A stretch of DNA of 64,000 nt, taken from CBDBLK01 sp965215445 (GTDB lineage: Bacteria; Bdellovibrionota; Bacteriovoracia; Bacteriovoracales; Bacteriovoracaceae). Positions 8,686-17,170 of this stretch are shown piece after piece. The notes under the pieces were generated by a model that saw nothing but the letters and a program-made list of their open reading frames with translations, did not search any database and was not told where the DNA came from. Every line of letters starts with the position of its first letter. Position 1 is the stretch's first letter. The stretch spans positions 2,294,001-2,358,000 of the forward strand of contig CBDCDT010000002.1 in NCBI GenBank assembly GCA_965215445.1, written 5' to 3'. A program made the translations under genes and the position numbers.

Positions 8686-9946
8686 CTGAATTAAAAGACC
8701 TCCCCGGAGGGCAACTGGTGAGGGTGCAACCGGCAAAGCGGATGGCGGGGTCGATCAAATGGCCTTGAGAATCCACGTCGTAGCGCACCTCCACCAGGGT
8801 TCCCTGAAAACCATTCCTGCTCTTGCAAGTGCAGGTCAGGTGATCGACTCTGTCTTCAGGGCCGTATGTGTAGTCACCAAACAGGGGACGTTCCACTCCA
8901 TTGGTGCACCTGATGGAACAACTGGAAGATTTTGCCACTTCCACCCATCTCCACACCCCGTTGCTCTCTTTTCCACAAAAACAACTGGGCACAGAGGTGT
9001 GGTTGGGTATGATATTCGTAAAACCGTTGCTAATACCAGTGCAGTCGCTGGAAGAACAGGCCACGGTGGGATTAAGCGCCGCCGAACAATCCCCACTTCC
9101 AGTCATATCCCTGCTCGATCCACAATTGGTTTTTTGTTGAAAGTCCTTGCCGGCGCAAACCTGTCCGATGGCCGGGTAAAACCTGGTACCACAACACGAG
9201 TGAAGGTGGTCGGCGCGAAAACCTTTTAAAACTTCATTCTTTTCTTGAAATCGAGGCCTCATCACGACGATGCCATCGGGGTTGATGATACCGCCAATAT
9301 GGCCGGTCACTCCCCCATACGATGGGTCGGGGCAGTGAACTGTGCTCTCCCCCAACATTTCCAACTTGCACTTTTGATCTTCCCAGCTAGCATTGTGAAT
9401 CGTTTGGCAAAGTTGTTCCGAGGAAATTCCCCTTTTCAAACCGCAATCAGTGATCGCAGTCTGGCCTCCCCGAAAGGTCAAGGGGTAGCTCTTTTTAATA
9501 GCGGCGTAAGCCCGCTTGGAAATGGTGTTGTAACGCTCCAGAGTGACGTCCATGGAGACATCGTTTCCGGAAAGGCCGGACAATGCAATGGATTTCAAAC
9601 GCACTGTTCCCCGACCGTAATACTTTCCCACTTCAAATTTTGTCTGTCCTGCAAGATTTTTGATCTCATTAATCAATTTTCCGTTGGAGATGCTGGCACC
9701 ACTGCCCCCCAAAGTGTGTAGGCAGGCCCCGCCGTTGGAAAAAATTTTTTGAATGTAACGCATGGTGGCCGCCTGCTCAAAACGTGCTTTCAGGTCTTGA
9801 ATCGCCAAACGCCTGATATTTGAACGGCTTAGGGAGCGAACCGAAGAATAGGCCAACACCCCGCCGAGAACGATCACGCCCATCAGGGCGTAGGCACGGG
9901 AACCGGCCAACAGGTGCACCAGTAAAGAAAACTTAACTCTCTTCAC
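8663..9946 (-). CDS. Membrane-anchored Cys-rich exported protein, pseudopilin-like N-terminus
   Basis: A 427-residue protein with a basic N-terminus and one transmembrane helix (RAYALMGVIVLGGVLAYSS), laid out like the prepilin-like proteins elsewhere in the window but without the Glu at +5 after the possible processing site. The extracytoplasmic part is rich in cysteine, and its tail alternates Cys pairs and ends CPPGRSFNSAICQCNP. That resembles the Cys-rich tails of the prepilin-like genes near 22-26 kb. It may be a minor pseudopilin or a related surface protein. It converges with the AAA_14 gene, overlapping by 23 bases. Confidence 0.68.
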   Translation of the reverse strand: MKRVKFSLLVHLLAGSRAYALMGVIVLGGVLAYSSVRSLSRSNIRRLAIQDLKARFEQAATMRYIQKIFSNGGACLHTLGGSGASISNGKLINEIKNLAGQTKFEVGKYYGRGTVRLKSIALSGLSGNDVSMDVTLERYNTISKRAYAAIKKSYPLTFRGGQTAITDCGLKRGISSEQLCQTIHNASWEDQKCKLEMLGESTVHCPDPSYGGVTGHIGGIINPDGIVVMRPRFQEKNEVLKGFRADHLHSCCGTRFYPAIGQVCAGKDFQQKTNCGSSRDMTGSGDCSAALNPTVACSSSDCTGISNGFTNIIPNHTSVPSCFCGKESNGVWRWVEVAKSSSCSIRCTNGVERPLFGDYTYGPEDRVDHLTCTCKSRNGFQGTLVEVRYDVDSQGHLIDPAIRFAGCTLTSCPPGRSFNSAICQCNP

Positions 9947-10021
9947 TCCCTTAGTGTAACGCCAATTGGAATATGTGCAGTATTTTTTAAGGCATCACTG
10001 GCAAAAGATGGGCAAATACTC

Positions 10022-10027
10022 TACAAT
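10022..10027 (+). promoter_or_regulatory. Candidate -10 box for a leaderless glpX transcript
   Basis: TACAAT stands seven bases before the chosen glpX ATG (10035), and no Shine-Dalgarno sequence lies between. A poor -35 (TGGCAA, 9999-10004) is 17 bases upstream. If used, transcription would begin at or within two bases of the start codon. Confidence 0.4.
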
Positions 10028-10034
10028 GCCTGCC

Positions 10035-10988
10035 ATGAACAGAAATCTGGCACTGGAATTTGTGCGGGCGACCGAAATGGCGGCGCTGGCCTCGGCGAGG
10101 TGGATGGGGCGCGGCGACGAAAAGGCGGCGGATCAGGCCGCCGTGGACGCAATGCGCTCAATGCTTAACACTATCGACTGCGACGCCACCGTGGCCATCG
10201 GCGAGGGTGAGCGGGACGAGGCCCCCATGCTCTACATCGGAGAAAAAGTGGGAACCGGAAAGGGGCCATCCCTGGACTTGGCCATCGACCCTCTGGAGGG
10301 AACCACCGTGTGCGCTATCGGCGCCTCCAATTCCATTTCCGTGATGGCGGTCGCCGAAAGGGGCAACTTCCTCAACGCCCCCGACACCTATATGAATAAA
10401 ATTGCCACCGGCCCCGAGGGGCGCAACCTGATCGACCTGACCGACCCCCCCGAAGAAAACCTGCGCCGGCTGGCCAACGCCAAAAACTGCAAGGTGAGCG
10501 ACCTCACGGTAGTGGTGCTCGACCGCCCCCGCCACGAAAACCTGATCCAGGACATTCGCCGAGCGGGAGCGCGCATCCGCCTGATCGGAGACGGAGACGT
10601 GGCCGCCGCCCTGGCCTGTTGCAAACCGGAATCGGGAGTCGATATGCTTTTGGGCATCGGGGCCGCTCCCGAGGGAGTGATCGCCGCGGCCGCGCTACGC
10701 TGTATGGGGGGAGATTTTCAGGGGCAACTGCACTTTCGGGACGAACGGGAAAAAGAGCGCGCCCAAGGCATGGGCATCCACGATTTGAACAAAATTTATG
10801 CCTTGGAAGAATTGGCGGCAGGCCCGGTTATGTTTGTGGCCACGGGAGTGACCACCGGAACACTGCTTGAGGGAGTGCGCTTTGGGGCCGACCGCGCTTT
10901 TACCCAGTCGATGGTCATGCGCTCCCAATCCGGCACCGTCAGACGCATTGATACCGAACACCGTTTTGATATGAAACCACGCTACTAG
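10035..10988 (+). CDS. glpX: Class II fructose-1,6-bisphosphatase (GlpX)
   Basis: This metal-dependent enzyme dephosphorylates fructose 1,6-bisphosphate in gluconeogenesis. From MNRNLALEF the protein has 317 residues, normal for GlpX. It shows the family N-terminus with ATEMAALASARWMGRGD, the metal-site motifs IGEGERDEAPMLYIGE and DLAIDPLEGTT, and the later GIGAAPEGVIAAAALRCMGG and ATGVTTGTLLEGV. In-frame Met codons at 9966, 10008 and 10026 would add residues that other GlpX proteins lack. It heads a run of closely spaced genes on the + strand. Confidence 0.95.
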   Translation: MNRNLALEFVRATEMAALASARWMGRGDEKAADQAAVDAMRSMLNTIDCDATVAIGEGERDEAPMLYIGEKVGTGKGPSLDLAIDPLEGTTVCAIGASNSISVMAVAERGNFLNAPDTYMNKIATGPEGRNLIDLTDPPEENLRRLANAKNCKVSDLTVVVLDRPRHENLIQDIRRAGARIRLIGDGDVAAALACCKPESGVDMLLGIGAAPEGVIAAAALRCMGGDFQGQLHFRDEREKERAQGMGIHDLNKIYALEELAAGPVMFVATGVTTGTLLEGVRFGADRAFTQSMVMRSQSGTVRRIDTEHRFDMKPRY

Positions 10989-10997
10989 GGGGAAATT

Positions 10998-11423
10998 ATG
11001 GCACAGGCAACGCGCACCGAAACCTGGGACATTCCCGTGGATACTATCTATCAAACCATCGTGGATTACGAAAGCTATCCCCTCTTTGTGAAGGGGATTC
11101 ACCAGGTGGATATTTTGGAGTCCGACGAATCGGGGGCGCGGGTGACCTACTCTCTCAATTTGATCAAAAAAATCACCTACACCTTGAAAATGGCACACCA
11201 CCCTCCCCACCGGGTGGACTGGTTTTTGGAGTCCAGCAATATCCTGAAACAAAACGACGGGGGTTGGGAACTCTCCGACTTGGGGGGAGGGAAAACCTCG
11301 GTGAACTACCGGCTGGAGATTCAAGTCAAGGGCTTTTTCCCCCGCAGTATTGCCCACCAACTGACCAGCAAGAGCCTGCCCAGCATGATGGAATCCTTTC
11401 GCAAACGCGCCCTGGAAAAGTAA
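10998..11423 (+). CDS. SRPBCC / COQ10-RatA-like protein
   Basis: A 141-residue START-like (SRPBCC) protein of the polyketide cyclase/COQ10/RatA group. It has the opening ETWDIPVDTIYQTIVDYESYPLFVKGI, a central beta-rich region and a C-terminal helix that usually closes the hydrophobic pocket. Relatives bind quinones or lipids, or act on ribosomes (RatA); the ligand here cannot be read from sequence. It starts nine bases after glpX and is followed after two bases by the next gene, so it is in an operon. Confidence 0.8.
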   Translation: MAQATRTETWDIPVDTIYQTIVDYESYPLFVKGIHQVDILESDESGARVTYSLNLIKKITYTLKMAHHPPHRVDWFLESSNILKQNDGGWELSDLGGGKTSVNYRLEIQVKGFFPRSIAHQLTSKSLPSMMESFRKRALEK

Positions 11424-11425
11424 TC

Positions 11426-11761
11426 ATGAAAAACAAAGATAAGTTTGGAGACGTTTTAAAAAAAATCTCCACCGTCATCGAGGGAGGGGCGTTTCTTTCA
11501 GAAGAGGCGATCAAGGCGCTCTTGGGAGATACCTCCCTACCAAAAAATCTGGTGGGCCAGTTGCTGGAAAACGCGCGCACGGTAAAAAAAGACCTGAGCA
11601 ACTCCTTGAGAGAGGAATTTCGCCGCTATCTCTCCAAAGTTGAGGTGGACAAAATGGCCGATCACCTGGCCAAAAACTACGACCTCGAAGTCAAGGCCAA
11701 CTTTTCGCTCAAGAAAAAAGCGCCCAAAAAATCAAAATCTCCCAAGGCCAAAGAGGACTGA
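11426..11761 (+). CDS. Small helical protein with a Lys-rich tail, unknown function
   Basis: A 111-residue protein from ATG 11426, two bases after the preceding stop. It is predicted helical with alternating charge (KFGDVLKKISTVIEGGAFLS, then LREEFRRYLSKVEVDKMADH) and ends in a Lys/Ser/Pro-rich tail, KKKAPKKSKSPKAKED. The layout resembles phasin-like or short coiled-coil proteins, but no family is recognised. Tight spacing on both sides argues that it is expressed with its neighbours. Confidence 0.7.
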   Translation: MKNKDKFGDVLKKISTVIEGGAFLSEEAIKALLGDTSLPKNLVGQLLENARTVKKDLSNSLREEFRRYLSKVEVDKMADHLAKNYDLEVKANFSLKKKAPKKSKSPKAKED

Positions 11762-11766
11762 ACAAC

Positions 11767-12474
11767 TTGTCCCGCAAGCGAGATATTGCCACCCGTCTGG
11801 AAGCTGTCAAACACGACTGCACCCCCCTCCACGGCATCACTTTGATTGCCGTCAGCAAGGGCAGGCCGCTGGAAGATATTCAGTGTGCTTATGAGTGTGG
11901 GCAACGGGACTTTGGGGAAAACCGAGTTTTGGAACTAAAAGAAAAGGCCATCTCGCTACAAGACCAAGGCCTTGCCGGTATTTGCTGGCACTTTATCGGC
12001 CGTTTGCAATCCAACAAAATGGCAACTCTGCTAGGCGTTCCCAGCCTCACCGCCATTCACAGTGTCGACCGCCTGGAATTGCTCTCCAAACTCTACGCCA
12101 AGGCCCACGCACTCACCTGCCCACTGGATTATTTTCTACAAATCAATACCAGCGGGGAAGAGGAAAAGGCGGGCCTTGAAAGCGTGGAACGAGACAAAGC
12201 GGAATGGGAAGGCATCGCCCACCTGATCTCCACCCAGCAAAACTCTCCCTTGCGCTTAAACGGATTGATGACGCTGTCAAAAATCAGAACCCAAAACTTT
12301 GAAGCGGATGCCCGCGCCTGCTTTGAAAAATTGTGCCGGGAGCGCGCCCTCCTGCAAAAAAACTTTAACTTTCCCGATTTAAAGCTGAGCATGGGTATGT
12401 CTGCCGACTACCCCTGGGCGATTGCCGCCGGCAGCGACTATATCCGCGTCGGCAGCGCTATTTTTGGGCCATGA
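11767..12474 (+). CDS. YggS/PROSC family pyridoxal phosphate homeostasis protein
   Basis: A 235-residue member of the YggS (PLPBP) family, a TIM-barrel PLP-binding protein that maintains vitamin B6 and amino acid homeostasis. Visible signatures are the PLP-lysine motif LIAVSKGRP, DFGENRVLELKEK, WHFIGRLQSNK, IHSVDRLEL and the C-terminal LSMGMSADYPWAIAAGSDYIRVGSAIFG. The start is TTG, five bases after the upstream stop. Its last codons overlap the lipoate ligase start (ATGA). Confidence 0.93.
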   Translation: MSRKRDIATRLEAVKHDCTPLHGITLIAVSKGRPLEDIQCAYECGQRDFGENRVLELKEKAISLQDQGLAGICWHFIGRLQSNKMATLLGVPSLTAIHSVDRLELLSKLYAKAHALTCPLDYFLQINTSGEEEKAGLESVERDKAEWEGIAHLISTQQNSPLRLNGLMTLSKIRTQNFEADARACFEKLCRERALLQKNFNFPDLKLSMGMSADYPWAIAAGSDYIRVGSAIFGP

Positions 12475-13604
12475 CGTTTTGCTATCATTTACAGGGCAGC
12501 GACCCCTTTGAGCACCTGGCGGCGGAAGATTTTTTGTTGCGCAAGCGCACTGATTCGGGCCTGGCCATGTGGCGTGCCAAGCGCTGTGTGGTTTTGGGGC
12601 GCTTCCAAAACCCCTGGCGGGAAGTTTATTGGCAAAAGCTCGCCGCCCAACGGGCACTCTTGGTGCGCCGGCAAAGCGGAGGGGGCGCCGTCTATCAAGA
12701 CGAAGGCAACCTCAATTTTGCCTTTTTTGGGAGTCTTAAAGATTTAGACAAAAGGAGAAACCTCGAAGTCATCACCGGCGCACTGGCGAGCTTGGGCATT
12801 CCACTCGAAATTGGCGAGCGCGATGGCCTCTTCTACAAGCACCATCCTCAAGATAGAAGCACGGTAAGTGTTCACAATTTAGGCCAGATTGGGGGGAAAC
12901 AAGCTGGAGCGACTGAGACGTGCTCCCGGCACGTCGCAGGGAGTGACAGCGTAGCTGACTCCCAAGATGGTCTGAAGTGTGAGCACTTACTAAAGGTTTC
13001 AGGGAGTGCTTTCAAGCACACCAAAGACCGCTTCCTCCACCACGGAACTTTGCTGGTCGACGCCGATCTGGGTCTGCTCAAAACATGGCTCCATCCCCCG
13101 TCCTGGAATATTCAAACCAAAGCGGCGGGTTCCCGGCGCTCTTTGGTCACCAACTTGAAAGATATTGCTCCCCGGCCGAAAAATTTAACCGGGGATAAAA
13201 TTATTTGGGCGATAGCACGGCATTTTGGAGCGAGTGTGCACAAGCTCTACTCGAAAGATTTACTTGCGCCAAAAACCCTAGCGCACTTCTCCAGTCCCCA
13301 GTGGATTTGGGGGGAGACCCCGCCCTTTGAATGGGTTTGGGGCAGGCATCGCCTGAGCTTTCGTCGCGCTCAATTGGAAAAAGTTGTGCCTCTCGATGAC
13401 GCTTCTTGTAAAAGTGGCCAGCTTCCACAATCCGAGCTAAAATTTTTGCAAGAAAGACACGTCTGGCGGGAACTTCCAAAATTCCATCGCGAGCTAGAGA
13501 CTTTGGTGAAGCAATTTGGTTCACACCAAATTCATCAATTGAAACTCTTTTGGGGTGCCGTCCCCGGTTTTGAGGAAAAACACGGATGTCTTCCAAAACT
13601 CTAA
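12471..13604 (+). CDS. Lipoate-protein ligase A-like protein with in-frame insertion
   Basis: A BPL/LPL-fold enzyme of 377 residues. Family features are WRAKRCVVLGRFQNPWREV, the RRQSGGGAVYQDEGNLNF motif, and KVSGSAFKHTKDRFLHHGTL, which holds the lipoyl-adenylate lysine. Such enzymes attach lipoate or octanoate to dehydrogenase E2 and GcvH domains. Between residues about 132 and 173, inside the catalytic domain, lies a Cys/Ser/Gly-rich stretch unlike the family. It is encoded by a 127-bp inverted-repeat-bounded element, and the frame stays open through it. Whether the enzyme remains active is unknown. It overlaps the preceding and following genes. Confidence 0.88.
   Translation: MTFCYHLQGSDPFEHLAAEDFLLRKRTDSGLAMWRAKRCVVLGRFQNPWREVYWQKLAAQRALLVRRQSGGGAVYQDEGNLNFAFFGSLKDLDKRRNLEVITGALASLGIPLEIGERDGLFYKHHPQDRSTVSVHNLGQIGGKQAGATETCSRHVAGSDSVADSQDGLKCEHLLKVSGSAFKHTKDRFLHHGTLLVDADLGLLKTWLHPPSWNIQTKAAGSRRSLVTNLKDIAPRPKNLTGDKIIWAIARHFGASVHKLYSKDLLAPKTLAHFSSPQWIWGETPPFEWVWGRHRLSFRRAQLEKVVPLDDASCKSGQLPQSELKFLQERHVWRELPKFHRELETLVKQFGSHQIHQLKLFWGAVPGFEEKHGCLPKL
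12864..12990. repeat. 127-bp palindromic MITE/RPE-like element inserted in the lipoate ligase
   Basis: The ends are imperfect terminal inverted repeats: 12864-12885 and 12969-12990 match at 18 of 22 positions (outermost bases GTAAGTGTTCAC and GTGAGCACTTAC). Inside are two further hairpins: GACGTGC/GCACGTC (12917-12923 with 12929-12935) and GGGAGT-CAGC/GCTG-ACTCCC (12939-12963). The host frame reads through without a stop. There is no internal gene, so any movement would need an outside enzyme. Confidence 0.85.
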
Positions 13605-15298
13605 ATCACGACTCCCTCTTGAGAAAACGGGCCTTAAATATTTGGTTCGAGCATTTCAAAAAAAAGTGGATTGTCTACATCCTAGGTATCGCCAGTATTG
13701 CCCTGGCCTGCTCCATGCAGGTGATGTCCACTCGCATTTTAGGGTGGACACTGGATTTTTTTGAACAGCAAACGCTTCCCGCCTTTATGCAAAGCTGGTC
13801 ATCCGACCGCAACACCACTTTTAAAATCCTTTTTTTCATGCTGGCCGCCTCGCGCACTCTCTTGTTTCTGGCGCGCATAGGTTGGCGCCTGGCCCTAACC
13901 CGGCAAACCCACTGGGCATCCTCAAAGCTCAAAAGCGATATATGGAAACACGTCCGCTTTTTTACCCGCCGGAACCTGGCGCGCAAATACAACAGAGGCG
14001 TGTTGATGAACATCACCACCAGCGACATCAACTCCGCCCGCTTTACTTTTGGCTTCACTCTGGTGGCCCTTTTCGACGTCATTTTTTTGGGCACCATTGC
14101 GGTGGCGACCATGTTTTCGATTCACCCCCCGCTGGCCTTGTGGGCGACGGGCGTGGTGGTCTTTTTGCCCTACTTCATCAAAAAGGTTTCCGACAAAGAA
14201 ACCAGACTCTACCGTCTCTCTCAGGAATACCTGGGGGTTTTTAACGAACTCTGCGCCCAGATCGTCTCCACCATTCGCCTGCAACGCTTTACCCATACCA
14301 GCGCCGCCTGGAAAAAGCGCTTTCTCTTTGCTGCGGAAGAATACCGCCGCCAGCGCCTCAAAACCATCCAGACGGCACTCTTTTATATTCCGGTGATGGG
14401 ACTTTCCAGCGTGATCGGCTACCTGGTGCTATTTAGCGTGGGGGTTCATTTTATTTTTGAAGGTTCCCTTTCGCTGGGAAATTTTGTGACCATGCAGGGG
14501 TTGATCTTTCTCATTCAAGACCCTTTGGCCCAATTTGGTTTTACCATCTCGGAACTCAAAAGGGGCCTGGTTTCTCTGGAGAGGATCGCCGAAATCCACA
14601 CTTGCGAAAAAGACCCCGACCTCACTCGGCGGGGAGAGCGGGTGGAAACGCTGGCCGACACTCCCGTTTTGCAAGTGAAGAACCTCAACTTTCAATACCC
14701 CTCCGGCCAGGTTCCCATTTTGCAAAATATCAACCTCTCCGCTCGCACTGGAGAACGCATTGGTTTTTTTGGCCCCATCGGCTCGGGCAAGTCCACTTTG
14801 TTGCGCATTTTAAGCGGTATCGAAAGGCGGGTAGAGGGAGAGGTCAAACTGTGCGGCAAGGATTTTGGCGTCTATCAACACCACCAGTTGCGCCAATACA
14901 TCGGACTGGTGGAACAGGAAAGTTTTTTATTTGCCAGCAGTATCCGCCAAAACGTTTGCCTCGACCGCCAACTCTGCGACGACGAAATCTGGCACTACCT
15001 CAAACTGGCGGAGTTTGCAGGCCATGTCATGCGCCTGCCCTACCAACTGGAAACGCCTCTGGGCGAGGCGGGAGTCAACCTTTCGGGAGGGCAAAAGCAA
15101 CGTCTGGCCCTGGCGCGCACGCTAGCGAGAAGGCCCCGTTTGCTCCTGCTCGACGACTGTTTGAGTGCCGTCGACAACATCACCGAAGAAAAAATTCTGA
15201 CCAGTCTCGACGAGGAATTTAAAGACATCACCGTGGTGTGGGTGGCGCACAGAAAGTCGACACTGAAATACTGCCACCGAGTCATGGAGATGGCGTAA
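13586..15298 (+). CDS. ABC exporter half-transporter, MdlA-like
   Basis: A 570-residue ABC exporter subunit with a six-helix transmembrane domain (about 20-320) and a C-terminal nucleotide-binding domain. Walker A is GPIGSGKST (about 396-404), the signature is LSGGQKQ (about 498) and Walker B is LLLLDDCLSAVD (about 520). Asp replaces the catalytic Glu after Walker B, as in MdlA-type subunits. The H-loop (WVAHR) is present. It overlaps the lipoate ligase by 19 bases, and its stop overlaps the start of its partner gene (TAATG). Together they should form a heterodimer with one degenerate ATP site. The substrate is unknown. Confidence 0.92.
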   Translation: MSSKTLNHDSLLRKRALNIWFEHFKKKWIVYILGIASIALACSMQVMSTRILGWTLDFFEQQTLPAFMQSWSSDRNTTFKILFFMLAASRTLLFLARIGWRLALTRQTHWASSKLKSDIWKHVRFFTRRNLARKYNRGVLMNITTSDINSARFTFGFTLVALFDVIFLGTIAVATMFSIHPPLALWATGVVVFLPYFIKKVSDKETRLYRLSQEYLGVFNELCAQIVSTIRLQRFTHTSAAWKKRFLFAAEEYRRQRLKTIQTALFYIPVMGLSSVIGYLVLFSVGVHFIFEGSLSLGNFVTMQGLIFLIQDPLAQFGFTISELKRGLVSLERIAEIHTCEKDPDLTRRGERVETLADTPVLQVKNLNFQYPSGQVPILQNINLSARTGERIGFFGPIGSGKSTLLRILSGIERRVEGEVKLCGKDFGVYQHHQLRQYIGLVEQESFLFASSIRQNVCLDRQLCDDEIWHYLKLAEFAGHVMRLPYQLETPLGEAGVNLSGGQKQRLALARTLARRPRLLLLDDCLSAVDNITEEKILTSLDEEFKDITVVWVAHRKSTLKYCHRVMEMA

Positions 15299-17109
15299 TG
15301 AAAAAACCGGCCCACTCCTATTTGTCCGCCGACGAACAAGATGACCGCCAAAAGATCAAAGCGCTGGGGGATTTTAAGGCCTTTTGTACCATTGTCGATT
15401 ACGCCCGCCCCCACCACCTTCCCCTGGGACTGGGGTTTGTGTGCATCCTGCTCGCCTCATTGTGTACCATCGGAACCGCCAAATCCCTGGGGGCCTTGGT
15501 AGACGATGGGCTGCTCCCCAAAGACCGCCTGTGGTCTTTCCTGTGGGTGGCACTGATCGTGGTTTTGGAAATCGCCAATTTAGGCCTGTTGTGGGGAGGG
15601 CGAAGTCTTTTGGCCAAATACAGTACCTTGACCATTTTCAACATCCGCCACTCCCTGTTTAAGCATTTACAAAAACTGCCCATGAGTTTTTACGACCGCC
15701 AACCCGAAGGCCGGATCGTCACCCGCATCACCCACGACGTGGAGAGCATGGAAAACTTTTTCACCCAAAATATGGGCCGACTGCTCAATGCGACCTTTAT
15801 GGCCTCACTGGCGATGATCGCCATGCTGTTCAGCGATTTTGTGCTGGGGGGACTGCTGGTGATTCTCACCCTGCCCGCCATGCTGTTTCTCTATTCCACC
15901 CGCCACTGGGTCAGAAGTATCAACCGCCAAATGTCCCGCACCAAGGCCTCCGTCAACTCCCGCCTGAGTGAATTTTTAACCGGCCTTTCGGTCATCAGAA
16001 ATTGCGGACTGGAAGACTGGTCCCAGCAAAAATACCAAAACCGCGTCGACGACTATCGCAATGCCCACCTGCGCGCCAACAACCTGTACTCCTGGAGCCG
16101 CCCACTGGTGGCCTTTTTGTGTAGCCTTCCCCTGATTGGGCTGGTTTGGTTTGGGGGCCAGAAAGTTCTCGCCGGCACCATGAATACCGGCGTGTTTGTG
16201 GCCTTGGTGGGCCTTTGTGAGCGCTTTTTTACCCCAGTGATGATGCTTGCCAAAGAAATGCAAGTCATCCAACAGGCCTTTAGCTCCACCGAACGGGTGG
16301 CCAATTTCCTCTCCCACGACACCGAGGAAAAGCTCTTGGGAGAAAACGGGTCACTTACACTTTCTTCCGGGGAAATCGAGGGGGGCATCGAGTTTCAAAA
16401 CGTCTGGATGCACTACCCGAACCCCGACAAGGAAACCCCCGAATGGGTTTTGCAAGACCTCTCCTTTTGCATTTCACCCGGAGAAAAGGTGGGCCTGATC
16501 GGCCCCACCGGATGCGGTAAAACCACCACTATCTCCCTTTTGGCCAGGCTCTACGAATACCAGAGGGGAGAAATCACTTTAGACCGGCATCCACTGCGCT
16601 CGTTCCAAAGGGAATTTTTGCGCCAAAATATCGGACTGGTTTCCCAGGATGCTACCCTCTTTGGCGGAACCCTGAGAGAAAACCTGTGCCTTACTCAAAA
16701 GGCCGCTGATGCCGAGATCATGGATGCCTGCCAAATGACTGGCCTGGCGAGAATCATGCAGGAAAATAAATGGAGTCTGGACTTCAACATTTTAAGTGCC
16801 GCCTCCAACTTGAGTTCGGGAGAAAAACAGCTGGTGGCGCTCACCCGCATCGTGATTACAAATCCCAAGATTCTCATTCTCGACGAGGCCACTTCCCACG
16901 TCGACCCCCGCATTGAAGAAACCATCCACCGGGCGGTGGACAAAATCATGGGGGGAAGGACTTGCCTGACCATCGCCCACCGTTTAAGCACGGTGAAAAA
17001 TTGCGACCGGATTTTGGTGTTTCAAAAGGGCGTTTTGGTAGAACATGGCACGCACCAGGAACTTCTGAGTCGGAAAGGCCACTTTTATCACCTCTACCAC
17101 GCCCAATAA
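15298..17109 (+). CDS. ABC exporter half-transporter, MdlB-like partner
   Basis: A 603-residue second half-transporter, translationally coupled to the first. The transmembrane region is at about 45-340. Walker A is GPTGCGKTT (about 401), Walker B is LILDEATSHVD with the normal catalytic Glu (about 526) and the H-loop is TIAHRLS. The signature deviates from consensus (LSSGEKQ). This signature pairs in the dimer with the Asp-substituted site of the partner, giving one degenerate and one canonical ATP site, as in known heterodimeric exporters. A pseudopilin-gene promoter follows its stop. Confidence 0.93.
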   Translation: MKKPAHSYLSADEQDDRQKIKALGDFKAFCTIVDYARPHHLPLGLGFVCILLASLCTIGTAKSLGALVDDGLLPKDRLWSFLWVALIVVLEIANLGLLWGGRSLLAKYSTLTIFNIRHSLFKHLQKLPMSFYDRQPEGRIVTRITHDVESMENFFTQNMGRLLNATFMASLAMIAMLFSDFVLGGLLVILTLPAMLFLYSTRHWVRSINRQMSRTKASVNSRLSEFLTGLSVIRNCGLEDWSQQKYQNRVDDYRNAHLRANNLYSWSRPLVAFLCSLPLIGLVWFGGQKVLAGTMNTGVFVALVGLCERFFTPVMMLAKEMQVIQQAFSSTERVANFLSHDTEEKLLGENGSLTLSSGEIEGGIEFQNVWMHYPNPDKETPEWVLQDLSFCISPGEKVGLIGPTGCGKTTTISLLARLYEYQRGEITLDRHPLRSFQREFLRQNIGLVSQDATLFGGTLRENLCLTQKAADAEIMDACQMTGLARIMQENKWSLDFNILSAASNLSSGEKQLVALTRIVITNPKILILDEATSHVDPRIEETIHRAVDKIMGGRTCLTIAHRLSTVKNCDRILVFQKGVLVEHGTHQELLSRKGHFYHLYHAQ

Positions 17110-17127
17110 GTTTTATCCCCGGCCTTT

Positions 17128-17141
17128 ATTGCGCTATAATG
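17128..17141 (+). promoter_or_regulatory. Promoter -10 region with the motif ATTGCGCTATAATG
   Basis: A perfect TATAAT (17135-17140) lies about 30 bases before the ATG of the first prepilin-like gene. No clear -35 is visible at the standard spacing. The 14-base string around it recurs exactly upstream of the FHA gene (47262-47275, minus strand), so the two genes may share a promoter type. Confidence 0.6.
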
Positions 17142-17170
17142 GGAGAGGGTCCAAGGATGGAGGAGTTCCC

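Noticed and set aside
10695..11360. 221-codon open frame on the minus strand
   Set aside because: It is antisense to glpX and the SRPBCC gene, both well supported.
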